DNA of 64,000 nucleotides from Symbiodinium natans. Its lineage: Eukaryota > Sar > Dinophyceae > Suessiales > Symbiodiniaceae. The stretch lies in the NCBI GenBank assembly GCA_905221605.1, contig CAJNDS010000114.1, positions 498,355 to 562,354 on the forward strand, read 5' to 3'. This document shows positions 41,777 through 51,479 of the stretch, one piece after another. Each line of letters begins with the position of its first letter. Position 1 is the stretch's first letter. Position numbers and translations under genes: made by a program. A model generated the notes under the pieces. That model ran no database searches and was not told the DNA's origin. It saw only the letters and a program-made list of their open reading frames with translations.

Positions 41777-41860
41777 TCTTGGCAGGGCCAGAGCTGGCCA
41801 ACCTCACGTATCGGCCCCCTAGCCAGGACCCGGAGGGCGGGGGCAGAGGGGAAAGGGTTT
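41777..41860 (+). CDS. Exon, unknown
   Basis: Acceptor GTTTTTCCAG; the frame reads VLAGPELANLTYRPPSQDPE then GGGRG up to a TTTAGGG tract. It probably continues the exons at 41331-41606. Confidence 0.4.
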
Positions 41861-42199
41861 AGGGTTTAGGGTTTAGGACTTAGGGTTTAGGGTTAGGGTT
41901 TAGGGTTTAGGGCCTAGGGTTTAGGGTTTAGGGTTTCATGCAGATAGAATCCAAAGCTCCGCTACACGAGCTGTGGTGAGTTGAATCAGCAGCAAAGACA
42001 GCAAAGAATCAACACGCTCTCGCAAAGCAGCTTTGACACAGATCGTACGGAGTCTCGTCCACCAGCACATCCGACAGCAACAGCCACCACAAAAACCCCA
42101 CCTCCTGTACCAGAGTTTCAACCAGGAGCCTTTGTGTTCCTCTTTCTAGACCTTAACCCTCCAACATGCCCAAACCTTCCCAAGCCCTAAACCCTAGGC

Positions 42200-42735
42200 C
42201 CCAAACCCCTCTCCCCGCAACTTCGGAACTCACGGTTTTCATTTCCTGAAATAGTCGATTGCGTCCTTACATTGGAGTTAGTTGAATGTGCCTCGATTTT
42301 GTAGTTTTTCTTGAAAAGGTCGTTTGTGTCCTTATAATGGCAGGCAAGCGCTGAGTCAGGCCACGACAAGCGCACACCATCTGGATGCACTCGTGTAGGG
42401 GAAGTTCGTGCTTTTGACCACTGTGCCCAGGAAGAGTTCTGTCTTGCAGCACCAGATCCTGCATAACCTGTGGTCACACCACGTTACACCACAACTTATC
42501 GGGCACGGTCTGGCCTGGAGCAGTCCAGGAACAGCACCTCTACTAATTAGCGTCAACCTGAAGTGCTCGAAAGCCATTGATCATGCGTCAGATTAACTTC
42601 CTGATGGTGTAGCTGGTGAACGATCGTAAGAAGCATGCAAAGGCGATGGAAGAGGCACCCGAAAAAGAGAAGATAACCGACGCTCACTCGAGGCAGAGAT
42701 TTATTCGCACAAGCTCGGCAGGGACACCATAGGGG
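42200..42735. other. No confident gene
   Basis: Overlapping open frames on both strands with no clear splice sites. Confidence 0.35.
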
Positions 42736-42738
42736 CGT

Positions 42739-43059
42739 GTGTCCAAGCATGACGAGACAGTGGAGCAGTCGCAGTCCAAGAGTCTGAGGCAGCTGTCACA
42801 TCAAGCATCAAGGGGAAGAGCCGGTCTCGAAGGGGCAGCATGCAGCTTACCAGCAAGAGTCGGCCCAGGGGAGCCCATTCGTGGAGCAGCACGGGTGCGG
42901 AAGTATTTGCGGGAAGAACCCCTAGAACCTAGGAGACTTCTGAAGCTCGCTTCCTTCGCTTCCTTCCGAATCTGCAATTTGTTGCTGATGGTTGGCTGGG
43001 CCTCAAAGCAAAACTGGGTCAAGAAGCCGAGCATTGAACAGTTCTTTGGCACGTGTTGA
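42739..43059 (+). CDS. Open frame, unknown
   Basis: The frame reads SQSKSLRQLSHQASRGRAGL, ARVRKYLREEPLEPRRLLKL, ASFASFRICNLLLMVGWASK and QNWVKKPSIEQFFGTC, stop near 43057. The second half looks most like coding. A minus frame overlaps. Confidence 0.35.
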   Translation: MSKHDETVEQSQSKSLRQLSHQASRGRAGLEGAACSLPARVGPGEPIRGAARVRKYLREEPLEPRRLLKLASFASFRICNLLLMVGWASKQNWVKKPSIEQFFGTC

Positions 43060-43109
43060 AAAGTTCCACGAAAGACATCCTCTGAATCCCACCAAAAAAG
43101 TTTCTCATG

Positions 43110-43225
43110 CCGCTGGAGGGGGGGGGGGGGTTGGGTGGACTTTTACAGGAGGGGGGGGGGGGGTTATATAGGGGGCTGCTAAGGGGGTGTTTATGGTTTT
43201 TTTTGGGGGGGGGGGGGCGGTGTGT
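43110..43225. repeat. G-rich low-complexity tracts
   Basis: Three G runs of about 12-15 bases spaced by short T/A-rich pieces. Confidence 0.9.
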
Positions 43226-43637
43226 AGGGGGTGCTCATGGTCATGCACAAGCTTACAAGCGGAACTGAACAAGGCACCCGAATCTAGTCATCACTTTGAA
43301 GCGACACTTCTTGGCACGGAGAATGTGTGTGCCCAAACCCTAAACCAACCCTAAACCCTAAATCCTAAATCCTAAATCCTAAACCCTAGACCCTAGACCT
43401 GGGATTGAGCAGCAAGAACATTGCAGGATGAGTTGGGACCAAACCCGTTGCTGGTGGCAGCTCGGGCCTCATTGTATGGATGCAGCTGCTGAGTTTCCGA
43501 GCAAGCCCTCCCTCCCTTCCCTCCCCTCCCTAAGGTTTAGGGTTTAGGGTTTAGGGTTTAGGGTTTAGGGTTTGGGGTTTAGGGTTTAGGGTTTAGGGTT
43601 TAGGGTTTAGGGTTTGTGCGTCTGCGCGAGCCCTGAG

Positions 43638-44122
43638 GTCCGCGAAGCCCAAAGCCTCACAAAGCCGCCAAGGAAGAGCGCGGGACCCACGAGTCGAGCC
43701 CCGGCAACTTCCTCTCCACCCAGAGCGACGGCAGCGAGCCTCCGCCAAAGGCCGAGCCACCTCCCAAGGCAGGTTGTTTTTTTGGGGGGGGGGGGGGGGG
43801 GTTGACATTTTAGGGTTTAGGGTTTAGGTTCTTCTTGGGGGATATTGCTTCTCGGATTTAGGGGCGGGCATTTTGAGGATCTGAGGTGTCTTGGGGCAGT
43901 TAAGGGTTTAGGATGTTTTTGGGTCGCGGGCGCAGCTTAGAGGGTTTTAAGGTTTCACTTTGAGTTGAGGGTTGGGGGCTCGGAAAACCCTAACATTCGC
44001 TTGTGCGACTGCAGGACGAAGCTGTCCGGGCGCACGAATACCGTGCGGCCGCCCGCAGCTCAGTCGGATGCGCAGAAGCTGTGGGCTAAGCAAGGAAGGG
44101 TATCTGACGGTCATTGGTCGAG
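43638..44122 (+). CDS. Two exons, unknown
   Basis: Exon 43638-43768 reads KPHKAAKEERGTHESSPGNF then LSTQSDGSEPPPKAEPPPK, with donor AAG|GCAGGT or GCAG|GTTG. The next, 44012-44122 (acceptor GCGACTGCAG, donor CGAG|GTATGT), is open in all three frames; with a GT donor the phase gives RIPCGRPQLSRMRRSCGLSK, and another frame gives SDAQKLWAKQGRVSDGHWSR. Ser/Pro-rich linker character; no domain recognised. Confidence 0.4.
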
Positions 44123-44391
44123 GTATGTAGGGTCGTAGGTCCCTTCTGGTATAGTCCCTCCTGAATTTCCGCAACGTTCGCGTGACGCAAAAAACCCTCA
44201 GAGGTTGGAGCCTTGCCGCCGGACATCCGTAGAGTCAAGCCGCGAGTCTTCAGGGGAGCTCCGAGGGCCTGGCTCCTGAAGGTCCCAAGAGTAGGGTTTA
44301 GGGTTTAGGGTTTAGGGTTTAGGGTTTAGGGTTTAGGGTTTAGGGTTTAGGGTTTGTGACTGCAGAGAGATGTTCCCTGTCTCCACAGACG

Positions 44392-44434
44392 TACATCTAC
44401 ACAAGAAAGCCGTCTGCACAGACGCCATGAACCT
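44392..44434 (+). CDS. Possible short terminal exon
   Basis: Acceptor GTCTCCACAG, frame TYIYTRKPSAQTP and stop. Very short, so weak. Confidence 0.25.
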
Positions 44435-44889
44435 AAGCGGGTGCACCTGAAAATGGGCATCGGTGCCCTGCAGCTTGGGCGGTCCCATCGCACGTCAGGC
44501 TTCCCGGCAACCCCCCGCAGAGTTCACCTGTACAAGACAAGCCAACACTTTGAAAAACGTCAAGGTCAAAGGCAACATGAAGGACCAAAGTGCTGTATAA
44601 GTTCCCACGAGGCAAAACATCAAAAGTCAGTGCATCAAAGCTCTATACAAGCCAGCAGCTTTTTGCATTAAGCACTGGGTGATGTCCACCAAGTGGAGTA
44701 TGTATGTCGGTGTGCTGTGTGCTTGAACGCGGCGCGTGCACCGTCTCGCCGACCCCTTCGCCATTACCTGCAGCATTCTCGCCAAACTCTAAACCCTAAA
44801 CCCTAAACCATACACCCTACACCCTGTAGGCTCTGGAGCCCCAGAGCACCGGGGGCAAAACCAGACAGGTCCGTGTAGGCAGTATATCT

Positions 44890-45010
44890 TTTTTTAGCTT
44901 TTCTCAATCATACGAATTACTATTTCATATGCGGTTTGTTGCCACAAATATTGATGGAATCATTGTTAATGGTTTAATTACATCATTTGATGCTGATGTC
45001 ATATATGCCG
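44890..45010 (+). other. AT-rich patch with an open frame
   Basis: MRFVATNIDGIIVNGLITSF, DADVIYAG is read from a stretch much richer in AT than its surroundings, followed by a G-rich tract (45010-45112). It may be foreign or simply intronic. Confidence 0.3.
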
Positions 45011-45229
45011 GGGGGCTTGCGGGGGGGGGGTGGGGGCAGGGAAAGCCAGGACTCGGGGTGGGGGGGGAGGGGGGGGGGGTTGAAGGGGCCAGGGCGGGGG
45101 GGGGGGGGGGGTAGGCTCTCGAGGTCCTTAGTCAGTGTTTAGAGGGGCTTCTCGCAACGCGACGCAAGAACATGTGGGCAGTTCCGTATTCCGTAACCAT
45201 GTCTTGTCTATGTGTTTCTGCCCGCCAAG

Positions 45230-45373
45230 ATAATGCTGCGGCAGGGCCAGCCAGTGGGACGCTTAGCTGGAGACGGCGGAGCGCTGCTTGCAGACAGTTC
45301 TCAGCCAGATATCTTCACCATCCTTGACCAGATTCATGCATTGGGCCTTCAAGCGTCTGGGTTTGTGGTCTAA
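45230..45373 (+). CDS. Terminal exon, unknown
   Basis: Acceptor CCCGCCAAG; 47 codons read IMLRQGQPVGRLAGDGGALL, ADSSQPDIFTILDQIHALGL and QASGFVV, stop TAA 45371-45373. Good coding character. No family recognised. Confidence 0.5.
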   Translation: MMLRQGQPVGRLAGDGGALLADSSQPDIFTILDQIHALGLQASGFVV

Positions 45374-45500
45374 GCCCAGAAGAAAACCCCAAAATACCCT
45401 AAACCCTAAACCCCAAATACCCTAAACCCTAAACCCAAACCCTAAACCCCAAAATACCCTAAACCCTGAACCCCAAACCCCAAAAGCCTCGTGAACCCAG

Positions 45501-45572
45501 GTGGCCACGCTTGCCGAGTTGGAGGCTGCGCTCTGCCTCGCGGAGCAGCGAAGTGCGCACCTCGGATATGGG
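45501..45572 (+). CDS. Exon ending at MITE D9, unknown
   Basis: Acceptor GAACCCAG; VATLAELEAALCLAEQRSAH then LGYG; donor TATGG|GTGTTT at the edge of the MITE/telomere junction. Looks helical. Confidence 0.45.
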
Positions 45573-45645
45573 TGTTTAGGGTTGTAGGATTCCCTTATTT
45601 TAAGGACCCCAAAAAGGTACCCCTAACTTAGGAAACCCCCATATG
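45573..45645. mobile_element. MITE family D half-element (D9)
   Basis: The right arm AAAAAGGTACCCCTAACTTAGG, AAACCCCCATAT is intact. The left arm is reduced to ATATGGGTGTTTAGGGTTG, as if a telomere-like unit had replaced it. Confidence 0.6.
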
Positions 45646-45948
45646 CACTGCACCCATGGGCGTGGGCTTAGATGCCCAGCATTCACGGAAGCATGGTCTG
45701 TGGTCCATGGTCAGTTTAGGGTTTAGCTTAGGCTGTATGGTTTGAGGTTTTCATTTTTCTCGCCGTGGTTCATGGTTGGTGAGGTTTTAGGGTTTTAACC
45801 TTGTGGTTTGTGGTGGAGATATGGTCCAGGGTTAAGGCAGACAAAATTCGAATTTTCCCGTCTTCCCTTCAGTGATTCATGCCGGGTTTAGGCTTTTAGC
45901 GCTTCATAGTTCAGGGTTGAGGGTTTCGGTTTAACTCTCCTGATGGGT

Positions 45949-46058
45949 CCCAAGAGACTCCAAAACCCCTTAATTCAGGAATATACCTTAAATCATACTA
46001 GGGTTCCTATTATAAGTTAAGGCATATTCCTTATTTAAGGGGCTTTGGAGTCTCTGGG
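45949..46058. mobile_element. MITE family A (A4)
   Basis: CCCAAGAGACTCCAAAACCCC to GGCTTTGGAGTCTCTGGG. Confidence 0.88.
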
Positions 46059-46194
46059 TCCACACTGTATGTTGCAAGAATGGACGAGTTTGCACTGCAC
46101 GGCTGTGCCCGGCTCCGCAGCAAGCTGCTCTTTTTTTTGGCCCGCTCTACAGCCTCCTCAGGCCGAGTGGGGCAGAGCGGGTGCCGGCCCTTGG

Positions 46195-46281
46195 GTTTAG
46201 GGTTTAGGGTTTAGGGTTCAGGGTTTAGGGTTTAGGGTTCAGGGTTTAGGGTTCAGGGTTTAGGGTTTAGGGTTTAGGGTT
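46195..46281. repeat. Telomere-like tract present only in copy 2
   Basis: It splits GCGGGTGCCG from GCGCGCCACTTTCC. In copy 1 the two are only 23 bases apart (27299-27323) and the frame reads through. Confidence 0.85.
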
Positions 46282-46371
46282 CTTCTTTTGAGAGATCTGA
46301 TGCTGCTTTGCCAGGCGCGCCACTTTCCCTTTCCGCAATGGCTCTGGAGCTGCAGTGCGCTGTCTGAACTG

Positions 46372-46479
46372 CCCAGGGACTCCCAAACCTCTAAATTAAG
46401 GAATATTCCTTAAATCAAAATGGGAACCCCAATGATTTAAGGTATGTTCCTTGATTAAGGGGGTGTGGGAGTCTCTGGG
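46372..46479. mobile_element. MITE family A (A5), absent from copy 1
   Basis: CCCAGGGACTCCCAAACC to GGGAGTCTCTGGG. Copy 1 reads GTCTGAGTTGGGAGGG without interruption near 27372. Confidence 0.88.
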
Positions 46480-46699
46480 TTACGGAGGGTTCGGCCATGT
46501 GGGTTGCAGCATGGCGCAGCAAGCAGATGCACGCAAGCAGCTGCGGATTCTTGTGCACCGGCAATGTCAGAAAGAGCTCGGGCAAGGTACAAGTTCACCT
46601 TCATTGATGTGGATGAGCACGATCCATCGGAGGGGCAGCGCCACGTGGCCTCCTGAGCTGCCCTGCCCTGACCCTGCTCGTCACTTAGGCACGTTTGCA

Positions 46700-46809
46700 C
46701 CCAGAGACTCCAAAAACCCCTTCATTAAGGAATATACCTTAAACTATAGTAGGAACCCTACTATGATTGAAGGTATACTCCTTAATTCAGGGGTCTTGGA
46801 GTCTTTGGG
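46700..46809. mobile_element. MITE family A (A6), absent from copy 1
   Basis: CCAGAGACTCC to GGAGTCTTTGGG. The empty site in copy 1 (27591-27604) is GTTTGCACACTGAG, which gives a 2-bp (CA) or 3-bp (CAC) target duplication. Confidence 0.92.
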
Positions 46810-46969
46810 CACACTGAGGCACGTTCCCAGAGCTCTCCTCCGAGTGCTGGCCGCCGTTCTGCAACGGACATGGGCGTGGAAGTGCACGAGGAGGACTGCG
46901 GGAGGGTGGATCCCTGGAAATACCTCAGTAGTTCAGTGGGGCTGTAGGCTCACATGATGGCGCTGCAAG

Positions 46970-47065
46970 GAGGATGCCATGCGTGGATACGTGGACATGC
47001 TGAAGCAGAAGCAAGGAGAGACGAACTTCGCTCGCGCGCTCAGCCAGAAGGCACCTGGCAAGAAG
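46970..47065 (+). CDS. Exon with weak acyl-CoA-binding-protein-like end (copy 2)
   Basis: EDAMRGYVDMLKQKQGETNF then ARALSQKAPGKK, donor AAG|GTTGTG. Compare copy 1 at 27807. The family suggestion is weak. Confidence 0.42.
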
Positions 47066-47621
47066 GTTGTGTGTTGTTTTTATTCCCGTGTCTTTCTTGC
47101 TGGAGCCCGTGTCCTTTGTAGAGGGGTGCCTTTTTGCTGTGGGCGATTTGGCTGTGAGTGAGTGTGAGTCATCTGCCCATGCCCCCCCCCCCCCCCCCCC
47201 CACAGCAAGAATGGGGAGCAGGCAGGTGAGTGAGTGAGCTGTTTCCGAGCACGACCGTTTTGGAGGGCACCAAGTCGACCGCGTGGCACCCAGCCATCGG
47301 CCGGCAAGGACGGAAGACAGAAGGTTAACATGCTTCTTCACTGCCGAGCCATCATCTGAGGACCTGTCTGCTTTACATCATTGTGTCTTGCTCAGTGCGC
47401 ATGCAGCTTCTGAACGCAAATTGTGTTGCGTCATCCTTCGCCAACGCGCCTGCGACCGAGTCGATGCTTTGAATTTTCAATTTCGAGGAGATTGCGGACA
47501 ACATGCAACAACTGCAACACGACACCGTAAAGCAGCACGGTAGAACAACACCCCCCGACATAACGACACTCTCCCCTTGTTTCCGACTGGGTCAACTCGA
47601 GCGGCACTTCTTTGCTGCCAG

Positions 47622-48767
47622 GCAGACAGCCCTTTTGGCATTGACCTCGATGCGAGCCCGGCGTCCACAGCCCCTGGAAATGAAGGCAAAGGCTTTTGAA
47701 TGGAAGAGACGTGGCTCCTCACAGTGATTTGCACGCATGCCACGTCTCCACCAGTTCTGTGTTCCGACGTGGGCTTTCATGAGCAGGTGACTGGAGCCCA
47801 GGGCAGTCCGCCAGTGCAGATGACAGCCCTGTCAGCTTCATGGAAGGATCTAAAACAATTGGGAGCAGTTGTCTTTCATGTGAGCTCCCGCCCCCGCCTC
47901 GGAAGACGGTCCATGTTCCGGCAGGAAGCCTCCGCAGCGGTTCGCTTGATGGGCGTGTCGCCGCGGCGCTTGCACTGCTTCCGAGCCATGGCAGCCTGGG
48001 GCACCCGGAGGCCGTGTGCGTCTTCACCCAGTCGTGCATATGTGTGCGAAGCCGACCTGCAGGTCTGCCGCCGCCCGTGCATCTACTTCTTGGCTGGGCA
48101 TTGCGAGAACGGGAACGCCTGTGCCTATTGCCACCTCCCCCACGTGGCTCCCTGGCAGCATGAGTCAGTCTCCAGCTACGCTCACAGGCATCTAAGTACT
48201 GCAATGCAAGTACAGAGCTATGCATCTATAGCTCCATCCGCGTTGTCGCACTTAGTTCGCACTTGCTGCCCTGTGCTGCGCAAACTTACGGAATCGTGGC
48301 AACAGGTTCAAGGCTGACATGAGATACATTCATTAGGGCGACACACACGTACAGAGCCTCAGTTGGTGTGCATTGCGACCCTTGATGGACACGTACAGGT
48401 GTTTGGGCAAGGCCTATGTGACATTTGCTCAGAAGTGCCGGGCACGCAAAAAGCAATGCTGGAGCGTACAACGTCGGACGCTGTCTTCTCAGTGCGAGGC
48501 AGTGAGACTTTTTTGCTGACCCGTCAGCAGGCGTGTCACTTAAAGGCAATCAGAAATCAACAAAGCCACAGCTCGACAAATCATCCAACAAACGATGTCA
48601 ATGAATGCGGAGTTTTGTTTTCCATCGCGTGGTGCTTTTGAAGTCTGGCCGAAGTAGAAATACCACAGGAGTCAGCTAGGGTGGCGGCCTTTGCAAAGCA
48701 TGATGCCTGTTGGCGTAAGGCTTGTCCAGCACGGACACTGTGCATGTTGAGCTGTGTCAGCCTGGAA

Positions 48768-48802
<35 letters not shown>

Positions 48803-49405
48803 TCTATCTCTCTGTATCTGCTTGCAAGTCCACGCCTCCATGCGATTCCATGCGCCTCGGTGATTGCTACCTGCCGCCATCAAGACTAGGAGGGCCCCGT
48901 GACTCTGTAGCTTCAGAGAAAAGCTGTTTATAAGCCGAGGAGAAGACTCCAAAGCTTGACAAGAGGCAGCGCACCATCATCCAGGTGGCTGGGCAGACTT
49001 CTCGACCCGGGCAATTCCCGAGTTCCCCGCTCTTCGCCAGGGGCTCAGCCGCCAAGAGCTGATGGCGCTGGTCCTCGAATTCTGCCGCGCGAAAGCTGAA
49101 CAGGCCGGAGGGGTTTCGGGGTTCACTCTTCAGAGTTCGGCTTGCAGCACGAAGCCCGTCCTAGACACGTCCCCCTACCCTAACCCAGAGACTCCAAAAC
49201 CCTTTAATAAAGGAATATAGCTTAAATCATATTAGGGTTCCTACTATAAATTTAAGGTATATTCCTTAAGGGGCTTTTGGGAGTCTCTGGGAAAGCCTCC
49301 GCGGCAGGTGGGTTTTGTGGAGGAGGCCTCTGAGGTGCTGGAGTTGCTGGAGGCGCCCCAGACTTGGCCCAAAACACCTCGAAAAACTGCCACAATGTTG
49401 TGGGT
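47622..49405 (+). CDS. CCCH zinc-finger protein, duplicate copy 2
   Basis: Exons 47622-47685, 47787-47846, 47925-48013, 48063-48159, 48935-48984, 49041-49103 and 49308-about 49405 mirror copy 1: PFGIDLDASPASTAPGNE, WSPGQSASADDSPVSFMEGS, LLPSHGSLGHPEA, VCRRPCIYFLAGHCENGNAC + AYCHLPH, PEEKTPKLDKRQRTIIQ, GLSRQELMALVLEFCRAKAE and GFVEEASEVLELLEAP. One exon differs by a whole codon, and a 1-base indel falls in an intron, as expected for selection on the frame. The donor after exon 2 is GA (GAAG|GATCTA; copy 1 GT). The donor after the finger exon is AT (CAGC|ATGAGT; copy 1 GTGAGT), so splicing may be impaired here. MITE A7 lies in the last intron. Confidence 0.72.
48768..48806. repeat. (TC)n microsatellite
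   Basis: About 40 bases of TC repeats inside the long intron of the copy 2 zinc-finger gene. Confidence 0.95.
49184..49291. mobile_element. MITE family A (A7), absent from copy 1
   Basis: CCCAGAGACTCC to GGAGTCTCTGGG, flanked by AA on both sides. It sits 16 bases before the splice acceptor of the last zinc-finger exon and enlarges the intron from about 92 to 204 bases. Confidence 0.92.
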
Positions 49406-49406
49406 T

Positions 49407-49525
49407 TTTAATAGGGATTATAGGGATTATAGTATCCCCTATCTTCATCCCTATTAAGGACTTTTACTAGGGGCTATAGTGCCCCCCTGTTATATTACCT
49501 ATTGAGGCCTGGGGGAACATCCCAG
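49407..49525. mobile_element. MITE family B (B7)
   Basis: TAATAGGGATTATAG arms, duplicated in part, ending GGGGGAACATCCCAG; shared with copy 1 (B5). Confidence 0.75.
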
Positions 49526-49853
49526 GTTCAAGCAGTTTACGCAGTTTACGAACGACCCGTGGGGTTTTTCCTGCGTGCGAGAGGCGGAGTCGTGTGGTAC
49601 ACGGGCATTGCCAGCATCCATCTCGGACCGGGACTCCAGCTCAGCCTTTCTGCGCCCGTCCAAACGTTGTTTTCTGATATGGGGACTTTTTTGGCCAAGA
49701 CCCAACAGCCCTGCCCAGTATCATGCAGAGGTCCCCTACAGCTTTAACTTTGTCACCTCCAAGGATATCCGGAACCTGAACAAGACCATGGCGCGCATGA
49801 ACTTCTCCAACTTGATCGGCCCTTCGAGTGCAACCCCAATCACTACTTGGTAG
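49526..49853 (+). CDS. Exon beginning at the MITE terminus (copy 2), unknown
   Basis: From CCCAG|G the frame is open for 108 codons: FKQFTQFTNDPWGFSCVREA, SISDRDSSSAFLRPSKRCFL, SFNFVTSKDIRNLNKTMARM and NFSNLIGPSSATPITTW, ending at the edge of MITE F2 (TTG|GTAGCC). No family recognised. The last third is conserved in copy 1. Confidence 0.45.
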
Positions 49854-49962
49854 CCCAGCGGTACCCTTTGCCCTTCTTTTTGTTTTTGGGTTTCTGGGTT
49901 CCCTTATAAAGTAACCAACCCAAAAAGGGTGCCCTTCTTGTAATAGGGTTAGTGGGCTACCA
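49847..49962. mobile_element. MITE family F (F2)
   Basis: TTGGTAGCCCAGCGGTACCC at the left; GGGTTAGTGGGCTACCAA at the right. Confidence 0.85.
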
Positions 49963-49969
49963 ACACGAA

Positions 49970-50069
49970 CTGGCTGGTTCGTAGTAGGGAATGAGGCAAT
50001 GAGGTACCCTACAGAATCCCTTAAAGGGTATATGTAGGGCCCTCATTCCCTCATTCCCTACTAAGACCC
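49970..50069. mobile_element. MITE family E (E4)
   Basis: CTGGCTGGTTCGTAGTAGGGA at the left; TCCCTACTAAGACCCAGG at the right. It lies 7 bases from F2. Confidence 0.8.
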
Positions 50070-50901
50070 AGGGGGGCTAAGGTAGGTCCGACCGAGGCTC
50101 ATAGCCTGCCATGTAAGGCGAGGCAGCCGGAGGTAGCGAGGTGATTCCGATGTAACTTCAGCGCAGAAGTGCTTCCTACACGCATCCCAGTCAGGTTTGG
50201 GAATCCACCGATACGGAAGGGTTTAGGGTTTAGGGTTTAGGGTTTAGGTTTAGGGTTTAGGGTTTAGGGTTTAGGGTTTAGGGTTTAGGGCTCAGGGTTT
50301 AGGGTTCATTAAGACATGAGCTACGACAGTGGTTGACATGTTTTCGCTGCGCAAGTAGACTAAGTAGCCCCCGGCAGCTTGACTCTAAAGCATGGCATCA
50401 TGCTCACGCTCCGAAGTGCAAAGAGAGAGCTTGTCCTCGTTGCATGGGCCTATTGGAATACGATTCCGGCTCAGCTCAAGCGCATGCAATGAACTGCCAG
50501 TTACTCAACCTGCCTACTGTCACACCGTTGCCTAAACAAGGCAACAGACTCGGGCCCCGAGAAAGCCGAGGTCGCCCTAATTAGAGCTTAGTCTTCCCCC
50601 CTCAGAGCTCTCAGCGACCAGTAGAATGACGGTGTCTTTGCAAGGCTCATCAAGAAAACCCTAAATCCTAAACCCTAAACCCCAAACCCCAAACCCCAAA
50701 CCCTGTACCCTATACCCTAAACCCTAAACCCTAAACCCTAATGCCGTTGAGGATTGGTGACGCACCAGTCGCCGAGCCGCCCCGGCAATGCCTCGCAGAG
50801 CTCCGAACGCCTGACGGGCGCGCTGGAGAGGCCCCGGAGCCAGCTGGGGGTTTACGTTTAGGGTTTAGGGTTTAGGGTTTAGGGTTTAGGGGTTTAGGGA
50901 A

Positions 50902-50976
50902 ATAGGGGACTAAAATCGACCCCAAATCGTAGGATCCCCTTGCAATAAGGACCCCCCAAGAAGGTACCCCCAATGT
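50902..50976. mobile_element. MITE family D (D10), fused to a telomere-like tract
   Basis: TTTAGGGAAATAGGGGAC at the junction; right arm AAGAAGGTACCCCCAATG. Orthologous to D6. Confidence 0.65.
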
Positions 50977-50989
50977 CGTCAACCCACAG

Positions 50990-51075
50990 CTCATGCAGGT
51001 GTTCGGGTCGGAGGGCTTCTACTTTTGCTGGATGAGCTGCGAGGGCTTCGGGAATCGCAGTGGAAGAGCCCCATG
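50990..51075 (+). CDS. Exon, unknown (copy 2)
   Basis: Acceptor AACCCACAG; LMQVFGSEGFYFCWMSCEGF then GNRSGRAP, ending at a TTTAGGG tract. Copy 1 keeps only LMVVFGSE before its tract. Confidence 0.4.
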
Positions 51076-51207
51076 TGGCAGGTTTAGGGTTTAGGGTTTA
51101 GGGTTTAGGGTTTAGGGTTTAGGGTTTAGGGTTTAGGGTTTAGGGTAACAGGCCCCATGCTTCTGCGCACATCTTGAAGACCTCCAGCTCCCAGAACATT
51201 GCGAGCC

Positions 51208-51269
51208 CAGACCCCCAAATTCAGCATCGGCACCGGGGGACATTGGGGAAGCGCGCTTGCGTTGTCTCT
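51208..51269 (+). CDS. Exon, unknown (copy 2)
   Basis: CEPRPPNSASAPGDIGEARL, RCL; matches copy 1 at 32146-32213. Confidence 0.38.
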
Positions 51270-51381
51270 CTCTAAGCTTTGTCATAGTTGGGTAACATCT
51301 TACGTTTTTAAGGGTACTTAAACCCAATAAGGAATAACAGTATAAATTTTTAATATTATCCCAACAATGACCTAGTAAGGG
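51270..51381. mobile_element. MITE family I (I1), replaced by a telomere-like tract in copy 1
   Basis: Left arm CTTTGTCATAGTTGGGTAA, right arm TTATCCCAACAATGACCTAG, with AATTTTTAATATTA core. The orthologous site in copy 1 is the tract at 32211-32264. Confidence 0.85.
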
Positions 51382-51426
51382 CGACAGGAGCATGTCACTT
51401 TCCGTCAAATTGCCGCCGGCCTGAAG

Positions 51427-51474
51427 GCTTCGCATGTGCTTCCTCCCGGAGGCCATGAACGAGCTGGTTGCGAG
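51427..51474 (+). CDS. Exon, unknown (copy 2)
   Basis: Acceptor CCTGAAG, LRMCFLPEAMNELVA, donor CGAG|GTGAGA; same length as copy 1. Confidence 0.5.
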
Positions 51475-51479
51475 GTGAG

